A stretch of 64,000 bases of DNA from Herbaspirillum autotrophicum (GTDB lineage Bacteria; Pseudomonadota; Gammaproteobacteria; Burkholderiales; Burkholderiaceae_D). The notes beneath the pieces were generated by a model that saw only the letters and a list, made by a program, of their open reading frames with translations, ran no database searches and was not told where the DNA came from. Position numbers and translations under genes: made by a program. The stretch is taken from positions 20,801-84,800 of the forward strand of contig NZ_LFLS01000027.1 of the NCBI RefSeq assembly GCF_001189915.1, in the 5' to 3' direction. Below, in pieces: positions 63,309 to 64,000 of the stretch (its first letter is position 1; each line of letters starts with the position of its first letter).

Positions 63309-64000
63309 ATGACTGAAGATGATGTCCGTCGCAACGCGTTTTCCATGCCAATTCACAATCCGGCGTTTCCTCCCGGCCCCTATCGTTTCATTGATCGCGA
63401 ATTTCTGATCATCACCTACCGCACCGACCCCGACAAGTTGCAGGCCATGGTGCCGGCGCCGCTCAAGGTGACCGAGCCGATTGTCAAATTCGAGTTCATC
63501 AACATGCCGGACTCGACCGGCTTCGGTCACTATTGCGAATCGGGTCAGGTGATTCCGGTCACGCTCGATGGTGTCGCCGGCGGCTATGTACACAGCATGT
63601 ATCTCAACGATCATCCGCCGATTGCTGCCGGTCGCGAGTTGTGGGGTTTTCCGAAGAAACTGGGCGAGCCCGAATTGCGGGTGCACAAGGATACGCTGAT
63701 GGGCACGCTCGATTACAGCGACCTGCGCATTGCCACCGGCACCATGGGCTTCAAGCACAAGACGCTGGATAAGGAGACGGTAAAGAAATCGCTGGAGACG
63801 CCGAGCTTTTTGCTGAAGATCATTCCGCATGTCGATGGCACGCCGCGTATTTGCGAACTGGTGCAATACACATTGCAGGACATCACGATCAAAGGTGCCT
63901 GGAGCGGACCGGCGGCGCTTGAGCTGTATTCGCATGCGCTGGCGCCGGTGGCGGATTTGCCAGTGTTGGAAGTGCTGTCGGCGGTGCACATTCTGAGCGA
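63309..64000 (+). CDS. adc: Acetoacetate decarboxylase, partial
   Basis: The gene runs off the right edge; 230 codons are visible. The enzyme makes acetone and CO2 from acetoacetate through a Schiff base. [15 protein letters not shown] contains the Lys-Lys pair (Lys116 equivalent to the active lysine of the Clostridium enzyme). The N-terminal [15 protein letters not shown] and the [11 protein letters not shown] stretch match the family. The start is fixed by GGGAG (63299-63303) 5 bases before the ATG. It lies 167 bases from the divergent DUF1993 gene. Only a few C-terminal residues should be missing. Confidence 0.92.
   Translation, partial: MTEDDVRRNAFSMPIHNPAFPPGPYRFIDREFLIITYRTDPDKLQAMVPAPLKVTEPIVKFEFINMPDSTGFGHYCESGQVIPVTLDGVAGGYVHSMYLNDHPPIAAGRELWGFPKKLGEPELRVHKDTLMGTLDYSDLRIATGTMGFKHKTLDKETVKKSLETPSFLLKIIPHVDGTPRICELVQYTLQDITIKGAWSGPAALELYSHALAPVADLPVLEVLSAVHILS

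Overview
The window reads as chromosomal DNA of a GC-rich betaproteobacterium, most likely in the order Burkholderiales and plausibly close to Oxalobacteraceae. This is judged from protein resemblance and gene content (PobA/PobR, type IV minor pilins, ExoI, FadE, YpfJ, ArfB, RibD/RibE). No database search was run, so the genus is not claimed. There are about 55 protein genes. I see no rRNA, no recognisable tRNA, no CRISPR array and no insertion sequence.

Layout. 1-4.3 kb: the tail of a TipAS-domain regulator, the divergent pobR/pobA pair for 4-hydroxybenzoate, and a chemoreceptor whose conserved C-terminal tail is cut off by an in-frame TAA. 4.3-10.4 kb: gamma-glutamyltranspeptidase, a RidA-family protein, a LacI/GntR-type repressor, a hairpin-rich intergenic element, an acyl-CoA synthetase and ArfB. 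10.5-15.8 kb: a gluconate/L-idonate operon (transporter, gluconokinase, 5-ketogluconate reductase, idonate dehydrogenase) behind a TTGACA promoter overlapped by two LacI-type operators. These genes would convert L-idonate to 5-ketogluconate, gluconate and 6-phosphogluconate. 15.8-19.0 kb: a small accessory island with a Rha-like phage protein, an S24-type phage repressor and a clearly AT-richer, translationally coupled pair (ABC/OLD-like ATPase plus PD-(D/E)XK nuclease) that looks like a defence module. 19.5-26.8 kb: ribD-ribE and a minor-pilin operon (pilV-pilW-pilX-pilY1-pilE-fimT) stitched together by ATGA overlaps.

27-35 kb: an XRE-cupin regulator, a compact set of small genes (DUF924, S4 RNA-binding, unknown, MAPEG), a YpfJ-type zinc metallopeptidase, an extended SDR reductase divergent from fadE, and a small membrane protein. 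35.6-47.8 kb: the most striking locus, a 2551-residue repeat protein (ten DUF11-like repeats, each with a cysteine pair, then SdrD/CNA-B-like modules) whose stop overlaps the start of a 1507-residue OmpA-domain/outer-membrane-barrel protein. The two look like a surface polymer or adhesin and its outer-membrane partner. 47.8-53.4 kb: an MlrC-type M81 metallopeptidase, an MHS-type transporter, a catabolic-looking HisD paralogue and a divergent LysR regulator.

53.4-64 kb: serB, a PadR regulator with a His/Cys-rich head and its own palindromic operator, a DUF3861 protein, exonuclease I, two tandem paralogous lipoproteins, a monooxygenase-fold protein, a glycine-rich membrane protein, a uracil/xanthine permease, an EexN-like lipoprotein, a ZntB-type transporter, a DUF1993 protein and the start of an acetoacetate decarboxylase gene that runs off the right edge. 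Several rho-independent terminators separate these units.
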